The translations under genes and the position numbers were made by a program. The notes under the pieces are model-generated. The model saw nothing but the letters and a program-made list of their open reading frames with translations, did no database searches and was not told where the DNA came from. 64,000 bases of DNA from Pyrocephalus nanus (lineage: Eukaryota > Chordata > Aves > Passeriformes > Tyrannidae), in assembly GCA_038380795.1 (NCBI GenBank), contig CM076259.1, positions 96,893,739 through 96,957,738 on the forward strand. Reading direction: 5' to 3'. Positions 11,956 through 26,237 of the stretch are shown one piece after another. How positions within the stretch are numbered: position 1 is the stretch's first letter; each line of letters opens with the position of its first letter.

Positions 11956-14900
11956 TCAATAAACAAGAACCCAGAAAAAAACCCAAAATTGTTAAGTGTC
12001 AGAGCAGGCTTCTCCACAATGCATGCCAGCCAGTTACCAGATAAGAGATTAGTTGGGGTTTTTTATGTGTTATTGAACAGAAAACTCATGCTTCTACAAG
12101 GTGGTCTGTTATGGTTATGTCTATGTAGATATTAAAAGCACCATACAATTCATGCTAAAATACTTCAAGGTTTAATAACTGGTACTGAATCATAAAGCTT
12201 ACATACATAAGGTGTTTGTTAACCTGGCTATAAAGCTCAAGTAACATTCTGCTGACTATAAAGCCAACAGCCATTCTACTGTTAGTCTTCATATACCTGT
12301 GATCTCTGACTGACTGCCCACATGTATAATTCAGATACATTAACATTAAATTACTGGAATGGAAACTGCTGCCAGATTTTCAAATGTAAATTCTGAAATT
12401 TTATATACATGAATTTATCTGAGTGTTAAATCAAATTCTTTGATCTGCAGAAAGAGTGGTGCTAGTGGCAGTTTTTCCCTTGCATTTTATACTACAATTC
12501 AAATAAAATAGAAGTCACCCTATATATATGAGAATTCGGCACAGACAGCTGTCCTCAACCCTGAAAAAAATTTTGGTCTCAGCAACCTGACAAGTAAATT
12601 GCTTCTCACTGCTAGAAATGATAGCTTCATTAGGTCAAGGCTGAAGCTGCTGTTCCAGCACTTGGAGTAAGTACTGCATTTGTCTGGATTGTATTTGGCT
12701 TGAGTATACCCAAAGGACTTAAATTCTTGTCTTGCTGGCTACTCAGCCATCACAAGCAAAACTCTGTCTCCAGTCCCCAAAAGGGAGGACTTCTTGCTGC
12801 AAATAAAGGAAGAAAAATCTCACATCATCGCCATTTCAAAATGCTTGTCTTCCCACACTCATATTTGTAAACATAGTGATAGTTTATATTTTCCAAAATT
12901 ATTTCAATCAATAGAATCTGGAAACACTTTTGCAATCTTGAAAAACAGTCTGGGCAAGCTATACACAAGAATCACATCATGCACTGCTGCAATGCATCTA
13001 CTTTGGATTTCTATGTGGCAACTGTAGTGAAAATAGTAAATGATTTGGAATATGTGTAAGAAAAGGGAATAATGACATTGCAACCAGAATTCTTATTCTG
13101 AGCTGTAAACGTGAGAGCAAGGTTGACAATAATTTAAACCCTTTTTTATGGCGCTTTTTTTCTGACTTAAAATAGATCTCACATTGCTATCTTTCAAACA
13201 TTAAACCTTCCAACTCTAAAAATCTGCTGAAGCTCCTCTTCAGACAAGTTTCCAACCATTAAACAGTTTCAAGGCATAAGAGGGAGGACTGGCTTTGCCC
13301 AGTGGAAATGGCACACATAAACCAGCTGTGCAACAGTATAAAAAAATCATTGGTCTCAAAGGAGCAACAGAAAGAACTTTATTGCTGTGAGTGGGTGTCT
13401 GTTCTGGTTTTCCTAACACTCAGTAATGTATGCATGAAATCACATCCAGCATGGTACTTATGTGCTGTGAAAACAATGCTGTCTGCTTCCTTTTGCTTGA
13501 CAATCTATCCTGTGTATGCTGGCAACTGCCTTCATGATGAAGACAGAAACCTTTAGCAGAGGTAGAAGGACTGGATGGTTTGGGCTCATTGTGTTGATCT
13601 TACAGCCTCTTTTTCTCTCTGAGAATGGCACAGTACCTACCCACAGACCACTGAGATAATATATTATATAAAAATGCCTAACAGTGATCCCTATAGATAA
13701 CTGTACTCTCAGTTACTAAGAGTTCCTTCTCATCACAAATCATAAAAAACTAGGAAAAAAATAGCCTAAAAACTCTGAAACCAAGTGCAACAAATTAAAA
13801 ATTGTATTACTAGCACCAAGCAGCTTCTGATCAGTTGGGGTCAGCTATCCAGTGCCTGCTTACTGGATGAAAAGTACAAGGTAGTTCTCATCCAAGGACA
13901 TTAATTTATGGATTGTAGAACAGTTCTCTCCTGCTTTCAGAGGAAAAGAAACAGCTTGGAGAGACCCAGTCTAAATATGAAAAGAAGTATATTTGTATCT
14001 TTAGGAATCAAAAATGTTCTGCCAGGTATTCAGTTAGTTTTATTTATTGCTGTTATTGTAAATCTCTGACACTCAGTTAAAGATGAAAAGGAAAGCACAC
14101 AAAATTTAAAAACCCCAAAAAGAGAAGTGGAAACCACTGTCAAAATAAAAGAAAGTTCTGATCAATTTTATCTGACAGTATTAATGTAAAAGTCCATGTG
14201 CAGAGTCCTACTTCTAGGAAAGAACCCACTTCCAAAGTGCAGCATTCACTTCATTTTCCAGCCTCTACAAACAGCTAGGTATAGTCTAACCTGTGTTTCT
14301 TGTCATTTTGGAATCGTGTTTTGGCAAAACAAAGCATCACTTTATTTCCTGCGAAGAGTCATGTCAGACAAGCACATGCAAACCCTTCATTTCTTCTATA
14401 AAAAACCAAATAAACAGTATTAAAAGAAATCCAAGCCTCTGCTTAAGCTTTGGATGTTTCCTAAAGTCTCAGCTGTGTAATTTTGATTCTTTACTATTTA
14501 CAAATTAATGCCAGAGATGAACACGTGAGGCAGTATAAAAGCTAATAAACCTTCACCTCAAATGTTTGCAGTATAAGAGCATCAAAAGCTGCAGTAGATT
14601 AAACCTCAGAACACAACTGTATGGAGAATGGCAAGCTGAAATGCTTGATGCAATACTCTTGTTTTCCTTATTAGCCTTTTTTATTTCATTCCATTTTAAA
14701 TTACTTTGGATAATAAGAAGCTTTATTTAGTGATAGAAAAGTTTATGGAAGTCAGAAGACTTATTATTTGAAATAAACCAAAACTTTACTTTTCTCTGTC
14801 TACTTAGAGATCATGATCTTTGTGTTTGCAAAAAGCATAAAATAGTATAAAACAGGATTGTGGTAACCAGACAAAAAGTCTCTCTCCAAGTAATTACAAC

Positions 14901-17900
14901 ACGTTTTTGAATGTTCCTCCTAACAGCTTAAAATATTTAGTGACAGAGACTTCATGGTGCCATACTTCTCCCTAGATTCAGATTAAATATCATATTTGTC
15001 CTTCTTTAAAGAAAAAACCAAACCCAAATAATTTGCTTTTCGTTGTAACTTATGAGCAATTGGTAAAAGTTCAGCATCTTGTGTGAGAAATTGTCTTAGG
15101 AATTGCTGTCATGTTTCCTGATCAAAGGGTTTCTTTTTGAAGAAAACTTCTGCTAAGTCTGACAAAGATAATAATCTTCTCTTGGTCTTGGCACAACAGG
15201 GTGAAGTGAAACACTGATGTGAATTTCTGTGCACGCTTCACATAAACACAGCACAGACAGGCAGCAACCTTCCAAAGGTGACGTGCCAAAATCCACTTTC
15301 CTTTTCCAAACTGGAGGTTAAACGTGCCTGTAGGAGCTCAGCAGGGGCCAGTAGATGCTGGAACTCCAAAAACTAGGCACATTTGAGAGCAGTTTCTTGC
15401 CTCTCAGCCAGGCAGGGGCCGCCACTTCCCACTGAGCTCCAAAGTAGTAATTAAATGTCTATGTGACACTATAACTGTTGCCACTATGACTACTTACCTG
15501 GGTCATAGAGGCTAAAAGATACCCATTAAAGCATCCCAGTACCATTCCCAGCAGTCAGCACCCAGAAACATCTTCATGTGAGTTACCCAGTGTGACTACA
15601 ATTTTCATCTGGCAAACATGGCATCTTTATGACAAGCACTGACAGTACTAAAGTCCCCTTAAATAAACTGCCAGATTAGGATGATTTGGACTATGAAGCT
15701 GATAGTTAACTGAACTCCTTTCTGTTTTTCTGGCAATTCATGATTCTCTGCCAAGGGCTGGAGTTCAGATTTGAAAACTGTTATTTTTAGAGTTATAGAT
15801 GCCTTTTGAAGAATGCTGACTACATACTTTCTGCCATTATCAAAATCCAGTTATTTTAATTTATTAGGTAAGAGCATGCAAAGGTACTACTGTTTCCCAC
15901 TGCCTTTGTCACAAAGTCCTAAAAATGCTCTCCACCTCCACCAGGCAGCCATGAGTAGTTCTCAAGGAGAGCAAGCACTTCAGGGGTTGCTGCAGAGAGC
16001 ACAGAAAAAGAGGACTCTGGTACTCATGTAATAGTTTCAAAATCACAAGCTCCTGAAGCACAAATCACTGCCAGCTGGGAGACTATTCTGAAGAAATACC
16101 TCTATGTGCTTATCATGCTGTTATATTGTTCTCCAGAAACCCACTTCTGGCTGGGGTCAGATTCTGAGCTAAAGAGATCTTCAAGATTACTTACCATGGA
16201 TATTCTTATATTCATTACCAGTGTAGGTATTTTGAGCAATACACTCCCGTGGCTAGCACACTTAGTAGGGGATGAAATTTTTGGAAAGTAATAAAAATCC
16301 TGCCTGAAAATGTCACGTTCAAGCCAAAACATCAGTGTTATTGTGATAGACCTTTATGTAACTGAAGTGATAGTGGGTTCAAGCAGAATAGTCAGAAAAT
16401 ATTTACAAACACATTAAACAACTGACAATGATCTCAGTTTAAAAGAAAGTTGATGCCTGATTCAGCAACAAACTGCTGAATCTTTTGAGGAACTGTTCAT
16501 GAAGAAAAGTAGAGAGAAAGATAATGCTGCTGAAGGGTCCTTACAATAAGCTCAATAGAGCTCAAAGGAAGTGTATTTTTCATATGACTGAAATGGTATG
16601 TTACTTAAGTATAATATATTCTTAAAATAATACTTCTTTTATACATGAAAAGGTTTGTGCTCACAGCAGTAATGGAATAGCTATGCCAGACAACCTTCTG
16701 ACCACAAATAGGGATATAGCACCAAAAAACTATTAAATCTAACATATACTTATTCAGTAAGTGATTAAACCATCCATACTAGTAAAAGTACTTGCATGCC
16801 TCTATATTTGCACCTCCAATAAGATTTTTTCTAGGACTGACTATGTCCAAACTGTAAGCTAAAAGCTTGGAACCCACAGATGGCAACTATCTGTACTGCA
16901 AGATAATTCTGTCTGCAGAAAGAGGAGGACATGCATTCCTTGAAGTATGCTGAGTTATACCACCATAAAGATTCTGTCACTCCTCAAACAACTACAAGTC
17001 TATTAGAAACTGCCTCCATTAGAGAGTGAAAAGTGCTGGATCTCATTTTTTTGGCACTGAAGTCAACTAACATGGTCTAGCTATGCCCACATTATTGACT
17101 GTCTTTAAAAGAGGGTGACCACATCCAGCCCATCTGCCTGTTGGGAACAGTTTCTGGTATGTGGTAACCCATATACTATGCCTGAGAGTCATCCAGGAAA
17201 ACTGCTTCCTGTGGGTCAAAGACACACTAGGGACAATGCCAGGAACTTCACAGGATGAGAGAACTGTTTCTATCTCCTCCATCCCTCAAGTACCATTTAC
17301 TGGTACAGAAATAATTTTCAAAGCTATTTTATTACCCAAACCATTGCAAAACCAGAAATCTCAACAAGAATTTCTACAATACTTTGTGGACTATCAGGCA
17401 TGCCTTTCTAATGAACAGAAACATGCTACTTCCCATTTATACCCTTTTTTATTCTTAAGCACTTATAATTAGTGGTAGCAAGGAGATAAGTAACTTAAGA
17501 GGGTCCACAGTTCCATCAAAACTATGCTGCTACAATTATTTAGATACAAGCAACAAAATATTTCAGTGCTCTACTAAAAATATGGCAGCAACATATTTAT
17601 TCTAAATAAAAAATATTCTAAACCTGAACACACTGAAACCCCAGTTCCTTCATGTTTCATGGTCAGGGTTATAGTGTATGACACCAATCATGTGGAAACC
17701 CGTTTGTCTAAAAGGAGGTTTATTTGTGGAGACCTCTAACTGATAAAAGAATAATGACACCTTTAACCTTTAATTCCTTTGCCAACTCCAAACAAATCTC
17801 ACATCATTTCTAAAGTCTGTACCCAAAAACCCATCTGTTAAAAAACTTCTGCCACAAAAGTGGGCAGATCAGGTTGCGCTCCACGTGTGAGTAAGAGGAA

Positions 17901-17931
17901 GGCGAGTACCAGACAGAGTGAGCAAAAACTA

Positions 17932-18078
<147 letters not shown>

Positions 18079-20774
18079 TCACACTTACTCTTGTTGTTCT
18101 GACATGGATATCATCTCCTGTGCAACAACAGTTAGTTCACAGGCTCTGTGCAACCACCTCACCTGACTCTGACCATCATTCAGCACTGCAAAGCATTTGC
18201 AGCTGTGAACAAAATTATATAACTATCCAATTTCGCAGTGTATTGCAGATCTCTTCTGGAAAATGTTTCCTTTAGAAAACTAGTGAAAGTATTAAATTCA
18301 CAAAATTAGTTTTCCAGTTATCACAACCTTATCGAAACCAGTGTTTAGGGCCTAGCTGTTCAGGTGTTGATGTTTCAGGGAACTAATTGCCCGAGGTCAC
18401 AGGAATGATTTCTCCAATTCTCAACTCTCAGAGAATAAGGGGTCCAAAATGGCTTAAAGAAATCCAGCAATGTGAGAGGCCGCTTTTTCTAGTTCATAGG
18501 AAACACAAAACTCTCAGGTAATGAGAGTAAGCCTTCTTCAGATCTTTGACACTTACGTCAAAAAGACACTCACACTCTTAACTGTTCCCTTCAGACTTTT
18601 CTCATGTCATAGGAGGTGACCTTTTCTCCAGTAACACCCACTGAGAATGACAGTGTCATGAGTTCAATTCCCTTCTGTGGGGAGAGCCTTAACTGCTGAA
18701 TTATGGCACAAGCACAGATGCACTCTGAACTCTTTCAGTAGAAGGTGCTTTACTCTTTCTTATTCTGAACCCTGCTTTCCTCTATGTTTTTTCTCCATTA
18801 AACTTTTGAAGAACCATCTTCTGCATTGGTTTTTTTTTCCTAAGGTACAAACACCAGAACTGCCACAGCCTCCTGGCAACTACTGAATCACTGCCAAATA
18901 CAGAAGATGTAGCATCTTTGTAGAACCCATCAGAAACACATGCACTTGTGAATTTTATTTTTGCAATTAACTCTCTATTATCCAGTTTTCAATTTACTTT
19001 AGAATATGTTTATTGCATTTTGATTTAATTCTGTCATCAAAATAACACATGAACCTGAACCAGATATCACATATATGTCTAAATATACTTATACAATCAT
19101 TACTAATTACCATTACTGACCAAATGTGCAAGCTCAGTGAAAATGTAGTTCCATCAATTTATTTTTACAAGCGCTATTTTCTACAACTTCAAGTACAGGA
19201 TTCAATGATACTTGCAATGATGCCAAGTAAACTGCAAAAAAAGACACAGCATAATTTCTGCTTTTTGCTCCCTTTCCAATGTGTGCGAGAAAATAGCAGC
19301 TGTTGACATAACTCAAATAGCCAGAAACTGAGGAAGTTGCTTCAGCTCTCCAGCAATGGTATTTTTAAAGACCTGACAAATAAAACTTGTAGTTGTTATC
19401 CTGCTTTTAGTCTCTTCATTTGGTAATAAACAGAAAATTTAGGGAGTGTTTGTGTGTGTACATAAAGGAAAGAGAGCCTTCCTAAACTCTTAACTGCTCT
19501 CAGACTGGTAAGTGTTACAGACTCTGGGTCCATCACATATTGCTGCTACTCAGAACCCTTCTCCATTCAAACTACGGTATTTCTCTTTAGAGTAAGCAGG
19601 GGTAACAGTCCCGAAGCTTTTACTGTCTGCCTCATTTTCTTTCCTTTTTTTTCATATTTTATATTATGTGTAGAGTGAATTATCTCATCCAATCAAGGGT
19701 TTTCCTAGGGAAGAAAAAGCCTAACTGAAAGAACTTCTGCTATTATTTTTATTTTATGGAGTGCTCAAATGTGTTGTCTTTTTCCAACATGCAGGCCCAC
19801 ATACCCAAGAACTTACATATAAGACACAATAGTGAATTGAATATAAACTATCACTATTAACAGAAAAAAATCCAAGGATATATTCAGGCTACTGCTGCAA
19901 CTGAAAACAGGACAGATATATAATTGTAAATAACTAATTACAATACTGTGGGCTTTTAAAAACACATTTGCTGAACTTCATTACAAGACAAGCACAATCT
20001 GAATAGACTTGATCCCAAATTCCTCAGCTAAGGAATTTGTTTGTCATTGGCATCATCTCAGCTACTGTGCTGACTAAAATAAAGAATTCTGTTGCGTCAG
20101 TCTTCTGTGGCAACCTTGAAGTGCTATAAAATCAAATTATACATGAATTCATAGCACCAAAATTATTTTAATTTATGAAAATGCCTTGAGCCTACTACTT
20201 TCATAATTCATTTTGTTGGCAAAGCTCCTGCTAAGCTTGATGGCATGCAGGAGGTGTATCTTTGACTCCCGCATTACAAACTACTTGGGCACCTCTAAGC
20301 AACCTTTACAAAGAATTAATACAGTTTAAGAAAGAAAGTACTACTGAGATATCTTATACTGCCTTATTGTAAATCTGTTTGTTTGTTTAATTGCTTTTGT
20401 GTAGTTAGTTCTCACTACTTAAGTATGTTTGGAGCTGGGATCATAATATTCAGAGTCTTTTCAATATCTGTCATATTAATGTAAGCCCACTAAATGGTAT
20501 ACTGAGTGGTAATAAATAACTAATGGTTGAATTTCATCACACACTTGAAATTCCACCTGAATATGAGAGAAAATAAATAAAAATTTTTAAATTTTTAAAA
20601 GGCTAGAATATTTTTTTAGGAGTCATAAAAAAAAGACAAAAAAATACATCAAATATAACCACTCAAATCATTTCAGGATCATAATTACTAATTTAGACTA
20701 TGCATTATCTGTTTACTTAAAAGACAAACTAAGCAGCTGCCTTCCTAGGCAAATCCTAGTAGGCATTTCATGTG

Positions 20775-20806
20775 GAATAAAATAATACATTTTGAATAAA
20801 ATAATA
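20775..20806 (+). repeat. Short tandem duplication, 19-bp period
   Basis: GAATAAAATAATA at 20775-20787 recurs at 20794-20806 with a six-base spacer. It is a small local duplication in AT-rich intron sequence. Confidence 0.75.
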
Positions 20807-23800
20807 AATGAATCCTCAGACAAAGTAATTGGTCAATATGTCCAACTTCAGTACCACTCTAAGTTAATGAAGACAAGGGAAAATCCCCATTAATTACATT
20901 AAGATAAAACTAGAGCAGCATGTAATCTGGAGAATACAGATAATATCTTGACACTCCTTCTCAAGAGTGCATCTTAGGTCCAAAGGATAACAGGCCATCT
21001 CAGTAGCCAGAAAGAAGAAAGCGGTTGGACTTTCAGGTAAGAATTTGGCTGAGACTTCCATAATTGCTCCATTTAGGAAGTACTGACAATTCTCCTCTCC
21101 CAGGAGCCCTTATCTGTTTAAACCCTGAGCCCTCTCTTGAAAGAAGCCTCCTCATTCTATCCTTCAAAAGGGAATTGTCTGCTATTCTCTTCAGAATGCT
21201 TACAGAAATCTCCCTCTGCTGCTCATACAGCTGACTAATGATTAAAGTACTCAGCCAGAGCATTGAATGACCTATCTTCAATCCCAACCTTTGTATGAGA
21301 GGCTGGGAGAAAATATTCCCTAACATCTTGGATGTTGCATGCTATTTAGCATTAGAATGTGTTCTACATCCACAAGCAAAACTGTTCCTTGGAGAAAGAA
21401 AGGCTGAAAGTTAAAAATTCTTGAAAGGGAAAGGTGGAATTAGTTAGGACTGAGAGGGAGAAGAAAGAGAATATATGACCCAGCACCATAGCAATTTGGC
21501 CATTCAGGTGGGATTCTTCTGTCACCATTCCAAGAGTTTTTTTCTAAATTTTATATGTAAAAAAATGGTGTAAGAAGGTCTTTGTGGCAAAGATTTGTAA
21601 AGAGGACTCTCCTCTATCCAAGTATTACAGTAATCAGTGGACTGTTTCACTGTGTTCATTCCCCTTCTTTCACACTATCAATCCTGGACTCCTCTCTGTA
21701 GAGCAAAGATTTAATAGAAATAGGAGAATACAGCCTTACCCTGCTGATGTTACAGCTCTACACCTTTGGAAACAATGTATGGTGATAAAAGAATTTGCAT
21801 TTCAGAGAGTGAAGGGATACCATCCAGAGTGTCATATGTGTGTTTATGTTTCCTCTGATCCAAAAGAAAACTGACAGTGCTGTATCCACTATTCTATCAA
21901 AGGACAGCAGATCTCCCCTATTTCATGTGAATGCAATCCCACACAAATTTTAAGGGGAATTCTAAAAATGCTTACCAAAGCAAGCCCTTTCTGGGAGATG
22001 GAGAAAGAAACCTTTAGGACTGGTGGTTAGCTCTAGCAGAGATATCTCACTGCCAAGGACTGAGAACCCTCCTGAGATCCTCAGAACCAGAACTTTAGGT
22101 GTCTCAGAAAAAAAAAAAAATTAGTTGTCCACAGAATTCAGACACTTCCAAGGTGAAGAACTAAGGTTTGTCACAATCAAGCTATCAGTAAATACTGCCC
22201 CTTATTTTTTAAAAAACAGAATAAACAAGTAAGTGTACTTAATTACTGCCTGCTCATATTTATACATATATTTGAGACGCATTCACACAACGCAGATGTG
22301 TTCTGACAACAACTGACCTGGCATATTTGAATTAACTTAATTAATTACATTAATATGATTAACACCTGAATTTCCAATGTAAACAGTAATACTACTATTT
22401 TTGGAAAGTATTAGCATCAAACAGAACAATAAGTTTGTTCACAAGACATACAGTACTCTCATGGGGTAGTGCAGCAGTTTCTGCTCAGCTGGTTAAATCT
22501 TTAAACACAGTAGTGTAAGAAACTTGGCATAAAATTTAGGACAGTCTACATCCCAGCCAACTAGCCTAATTAGCATCTTGGTTCCCACAGTTTTTATATT
22601 AACCAATGGAAATTAGTCAAATGGTTAATTATATCAAGTTTTCCAAAAAATGTGTGTTCAAATACTAAAGTTAAAAAAATTCTTTCTTCATGAAGTGAAA
22701 AATAACTGAAATTGTTTTCAACGTGTTTGCTTTCTTTATGCAACTGGAGAGTAAAATAGTGAAATAATAGATTGAGACTTCTTCCTTGAAAGAAAGCATA
22801 AAAAAGACCTGATGACACAACACCAAGCAAACAAACTTTTTCAAGTTTATTTTTTCAACACCAAGTAAAAATTTATGAGATATGAGAAATTACTTGCTAA
22901 TTAGCTCTTGCAAAGGCAATAGAAAACAGCAAGTTTTTTTTAAAAATTATACACGTTAAAGTTATTGCCCCATTTCTTCTTGAAAAGTCAGTAAAACTAA
23001 AATATTGGATGAGAAACTGATAAAACATTACGAAATTTTTTATAAGAAGATGCAAACAATAACTGCAGAATTACACTACGTATGGGGATAGGCATAGAGA
23101 AATTCAGATCCTCACCCACAGCCTTTTTGATCTTTGTTTTTACATGGTCTCAAGCTTAAGTTGCAGAGTAATGCAAGAGCCAACATCATCTCCCCTGGAC
23201 TGAAAAACTTACTCTAAGAGTTCTCAGATGAATGGCCGAGCTCTTCTCAGCCTTTGTCTATAATTAAGGTCTCAATGTTGAGGAATCATATAAAAAAAAA
23301 AAATCTCAGTTATGCAGGCAAGAAAAGACTGGAGGCTGTGCACACAGTCACTTTAGTCAATCTGGATATCCATCCTTGTTGCTGACATTGCAAAATAAAT
23401 TGCATTGCAAGCAGCCACATAAATTTGACTGCCTGGTGGGATATCTAAAACTACAAATACCATGGCGGTACACTACTCGATAGAGAGAGGAATTCTGATT
23501 ACTTGCACTCCTCAAGGGTGCCCAGCCTACATGTCCCATAAGGGATACACCGTCCAGAAAGCCAGTCAGGCATCCTGAAGTATGCTTTGAACTGACATAC
23601 CCAGTGGGGTCCAGCACACAATCAAATTCTTGTCTCTTCTGATGCAGAAGGGATGGTGAAGTTGTCAGAAAGATGTCAGTTAGAAGAGGCGTCTCCTGCC
23701 ACAGTGATTTTAACTCAGCCCCTTCTGCCTACATTTAACAGACCCCCAGGAAAGGCAGCTGCCAGGGTTCCTATTGCTCTTGCACAGGAACATGTTTCTG

Positions 23801-24631
23801 AAGCACTCCCTCCTATAGATGTATATGTTTCTATATGTTTCACTGCTGTGGAGTATATATGTTGCATACTGCCAGAAATGTGCATGAGGTCTGTTCCTGG
23901 GATGTGAAAAAGCACAGAAGCCTGTAGAACATACACATGGCATGGTAACAGTGAGGAGTAATTCAGACCTGGCTCACTTTTGCTATATGTATTTTCTTTA
24001 TAGAGAAGGCAGGTGGTTGTTTGCTGGATAGGAAGAATGAAGGTTCAAGACCTGTACCTCACCTGAGAGATACTAAGTCACTGTGACTTTATCAGGTTTG
24101 GAGATGTGCATGTTCCCTTGGGCTTGCACAAGCATGGTTTCATCAGGCTCTGCTGCAGGTGACTTTTCCTGAGCAAGACTCCAGCATAGCACCAGGTCCC
24201 TGTAGCACCATATTGAAGCTAAGAAATTCACTTCTGAGTATTCAGTCCCACAAGCTTTATGTTATTAAAACATAGCATTTTCCTACACAATCTGAATTTA
24301 GAAAGAGCACAATTGTCACAGAATTTAAATCCTTTATTTTGTGGACGGTTCTATTTATTCTCTCCTTTTTTTTTTCCTAGCTATAATGACATTTTGCAGA
24401 TCCTTTCAAAATCAGCATTTACTTTTCTTGTCAAGAGGGATGAGGGTGAAGCAGTAAGATAAATGATTGGAATTCTGCCATCCAGGTGGACTGTCAGCAT
24501 GCTAAAAACCAGATTGAAACTGGGAAAGAACTAAGTGAAAATTTATGCTCTGTTGGCTGCTTCTCATTAAGAAACATTTGCTCGTGAATCTTACATTTTC
24601 AGTCTGGATTGCTCTGAGTGATAAGAGCATG

Positions 24632-24670
24632 ACATCATAGAATTTGCCGAATTGGGAGGGTCACATCTAT
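24632..24670 (-). mobile_element. Possible CR1 LINE 3'-end fragment
   Basis: ATCATAGAATTTGCCGAATTGGGAGGG resembles the reverse complement of the conserved CR1 3' end (TCATAGAAT, then GTTGGAAGGG). Only about 40 bp can be matched, so it may be coincidental. Confidence 0.4.
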
Positions 24671-25146
24671 AAAAAACAACGTTCACTATCTGCTTTACTA
24701 AAAAAAAAACAATGGCCTTTTCATCAGTTTTATTTCTCGTGGTTCGATAAGACCCAAGTCATGCCTTGGACACTGTGCAACGAGTCCCACTGACCGCAAA
24801 AGGACTTTGTCTCTTAGCGCTGCCTTTGGTGGATTTTGGCCTCTAATTATACATTTTTCAAGAGACTTGTGACTTTGGAATTTCCATCTGAATAGATCAC
24901 AAATACGTGCTTGCAAGAAAGTGCTACCCACTTGCTTCATGAAAATCAATCCTCTGGCTAGTTCTATAGATTTTTATTTATAGAGAGTAAACCCACAAAA
25001 TAAGCTTATTTTGAAAACATAAACCTTAGGGTATTTTGAGCATAAGCCTCCCCACCTGTAAGTGATCTATCTTTTCTCTGATCTGAAGAGGACCTTTAGA
25101 TCATGGTCTGGAAGCCAGGGATCCATATCGCTTGCAAAGAACTGAC

Positions 25147-25331
25147 CTGTGCCACAGTTTGCCAGTTAGTAGCATCATCCTCACTTGGATGGATTCCTTG
25201 ATTCCACCTCCTCTGAACAACATAGATCACAGGCTCAATGGAAATATTGAATTTTGAAGACCACTTCACCTCCAGGTCTCCAGACTGATGTTCTATGAAT
25301 TTTAACTCTTTCCGGGGTTTCAGTGGAACAC
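25147..25331 (-). CDS. ANOS1: ANOS1 exon 4: first half of FN3 domain 1
   Basis: This 185-nt exon completes the split glycine and adds 61 codons. It reads [12 protein letters not shown], then [22 protein letters not shown] and [15 protein letters not shown]. This is the A to E strand half of fibronectin type III domain 1, with the hallmark Trp in LEVKW. NIS in KFNISIEP is an N-glycosylation sequon. The acceptor AG lies at 25332-25333 after CTACTAC; the donor is GTCAGT at 25141-25146. The exon ends in phase 0. FN3-1 is the domain implicated with the WAP module in FGFR1 and heparan sulphate binding (known for the family). The exon length equals human exon 4 by my count, so residue numbering of this part should coincide with human 181 to 242. 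Confidence 0.97.
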
Positions 25332-26217
25332 CTGTAGTAGGAATGTACAGACAAAAATATATGAGTAATTTACAAGATGCAATTAGGCCATCTGTAGACA
25401 AAGCTGTATAAAAGAATAGTTAAATAAAAAAGATCGTTGGTCGGTGAGAAGGCAAAAGGGAAGAATGATAAGCACACATAAAACTTATTTTTAAAAAACC
25501 TTCAAGATTATTCCTTTAATTTATTAAAAAAACTAAAGGATCTGAAAGTTGTAAGCTAAAACTGATCTTGCATAAAAGATTTCCCAAATAAGCTTTGATA
25601 ACCTGGAAAAAGATCCCTTTGATCCCAAGCAGAATCAGCTGTACTTGTTGCTCAGTTTTTCACCTAATTTATCCCTAAACACATCTAATAACAAAAGTTG
25701 CACAGGATCACATAGTGATCTGTTCAACTACTTCTCTATTCTTACTATGAGAAAGATTTCTCACTACCTTGTGAGATGCATCTTAAACTTGATTCTGGTC
25801 CAAGATGTTCATGGATCGTAGGGAACAGATTCTTTCTTTTATCTGTGGAGAAGCTTTTTATGTACCGCAAGACTATTATCATGCTTCGGAATGTTTTCTT
25901 CTTCAGTCTAATAACCACAGTGCATTCCATCTCCTCTCTGTGTTTCTAGACCTCTGTTCATTCTTGCAGTTGTCTCTGGAGACTCTTCAGTTGGCCAACA
26001 CCCTTCTCCAGAGTCAAGCCTAAAACTGCATGTAGACTGTGTCTAAGTTCTTAATAGTGTAAACTAGTGAAGCATAATTGTTAAACACATTTTACATTAG
26101 TCTGATATACTTAAAAAAGCTGTTTGCTTCTCCATGATCTTCTTGACTCACATGCAGCTGTACTGTATGATACAGTCTCCACTCTCCACTCTTCCCTAGA
26201 GTGATCTAGGAAAGGTA

Positions 26218-26237
26218 ATTCCAAGATATCTTGGAAT
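26218..26237. repeat. 20-bp perfect palindrome
   Basis: ATTCCAAGATATCTTGGAAT equals its own reverse complement over all 20 bases, with no spacer. It may be a dimeric protein site or a chance hairpin; nothing else around it decides. Confidence 0.9.

Noticed and set aside
15180..15430. GC-richer stretch in intron 5 as a possible extra exon
   Set aside because: There is no anosmin homology and no phase-compatible splice pair. The neighbouring exons 5 and 6 already join in phase.
17161..17472. 103-codon plus-strand frame near exon 5
   Set aside because: It is antisense to ANOS1, has no motif, and has no plausible promoter or splice context.
21033..21874. Open frames of 97 (minus) and 96 (plus) codons in intron 4
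   Set aside because: There are no recognisable motifs, and they look like neither a processed pseudogene nor a retroviral protein.
25096..25401. 101-codon continuous minus-strand frame over exon 4
   Set aside because: The middle is true ANOS1 exon 4, but both ends run into intron past a good acceptor and donor. It is not a separate gene.
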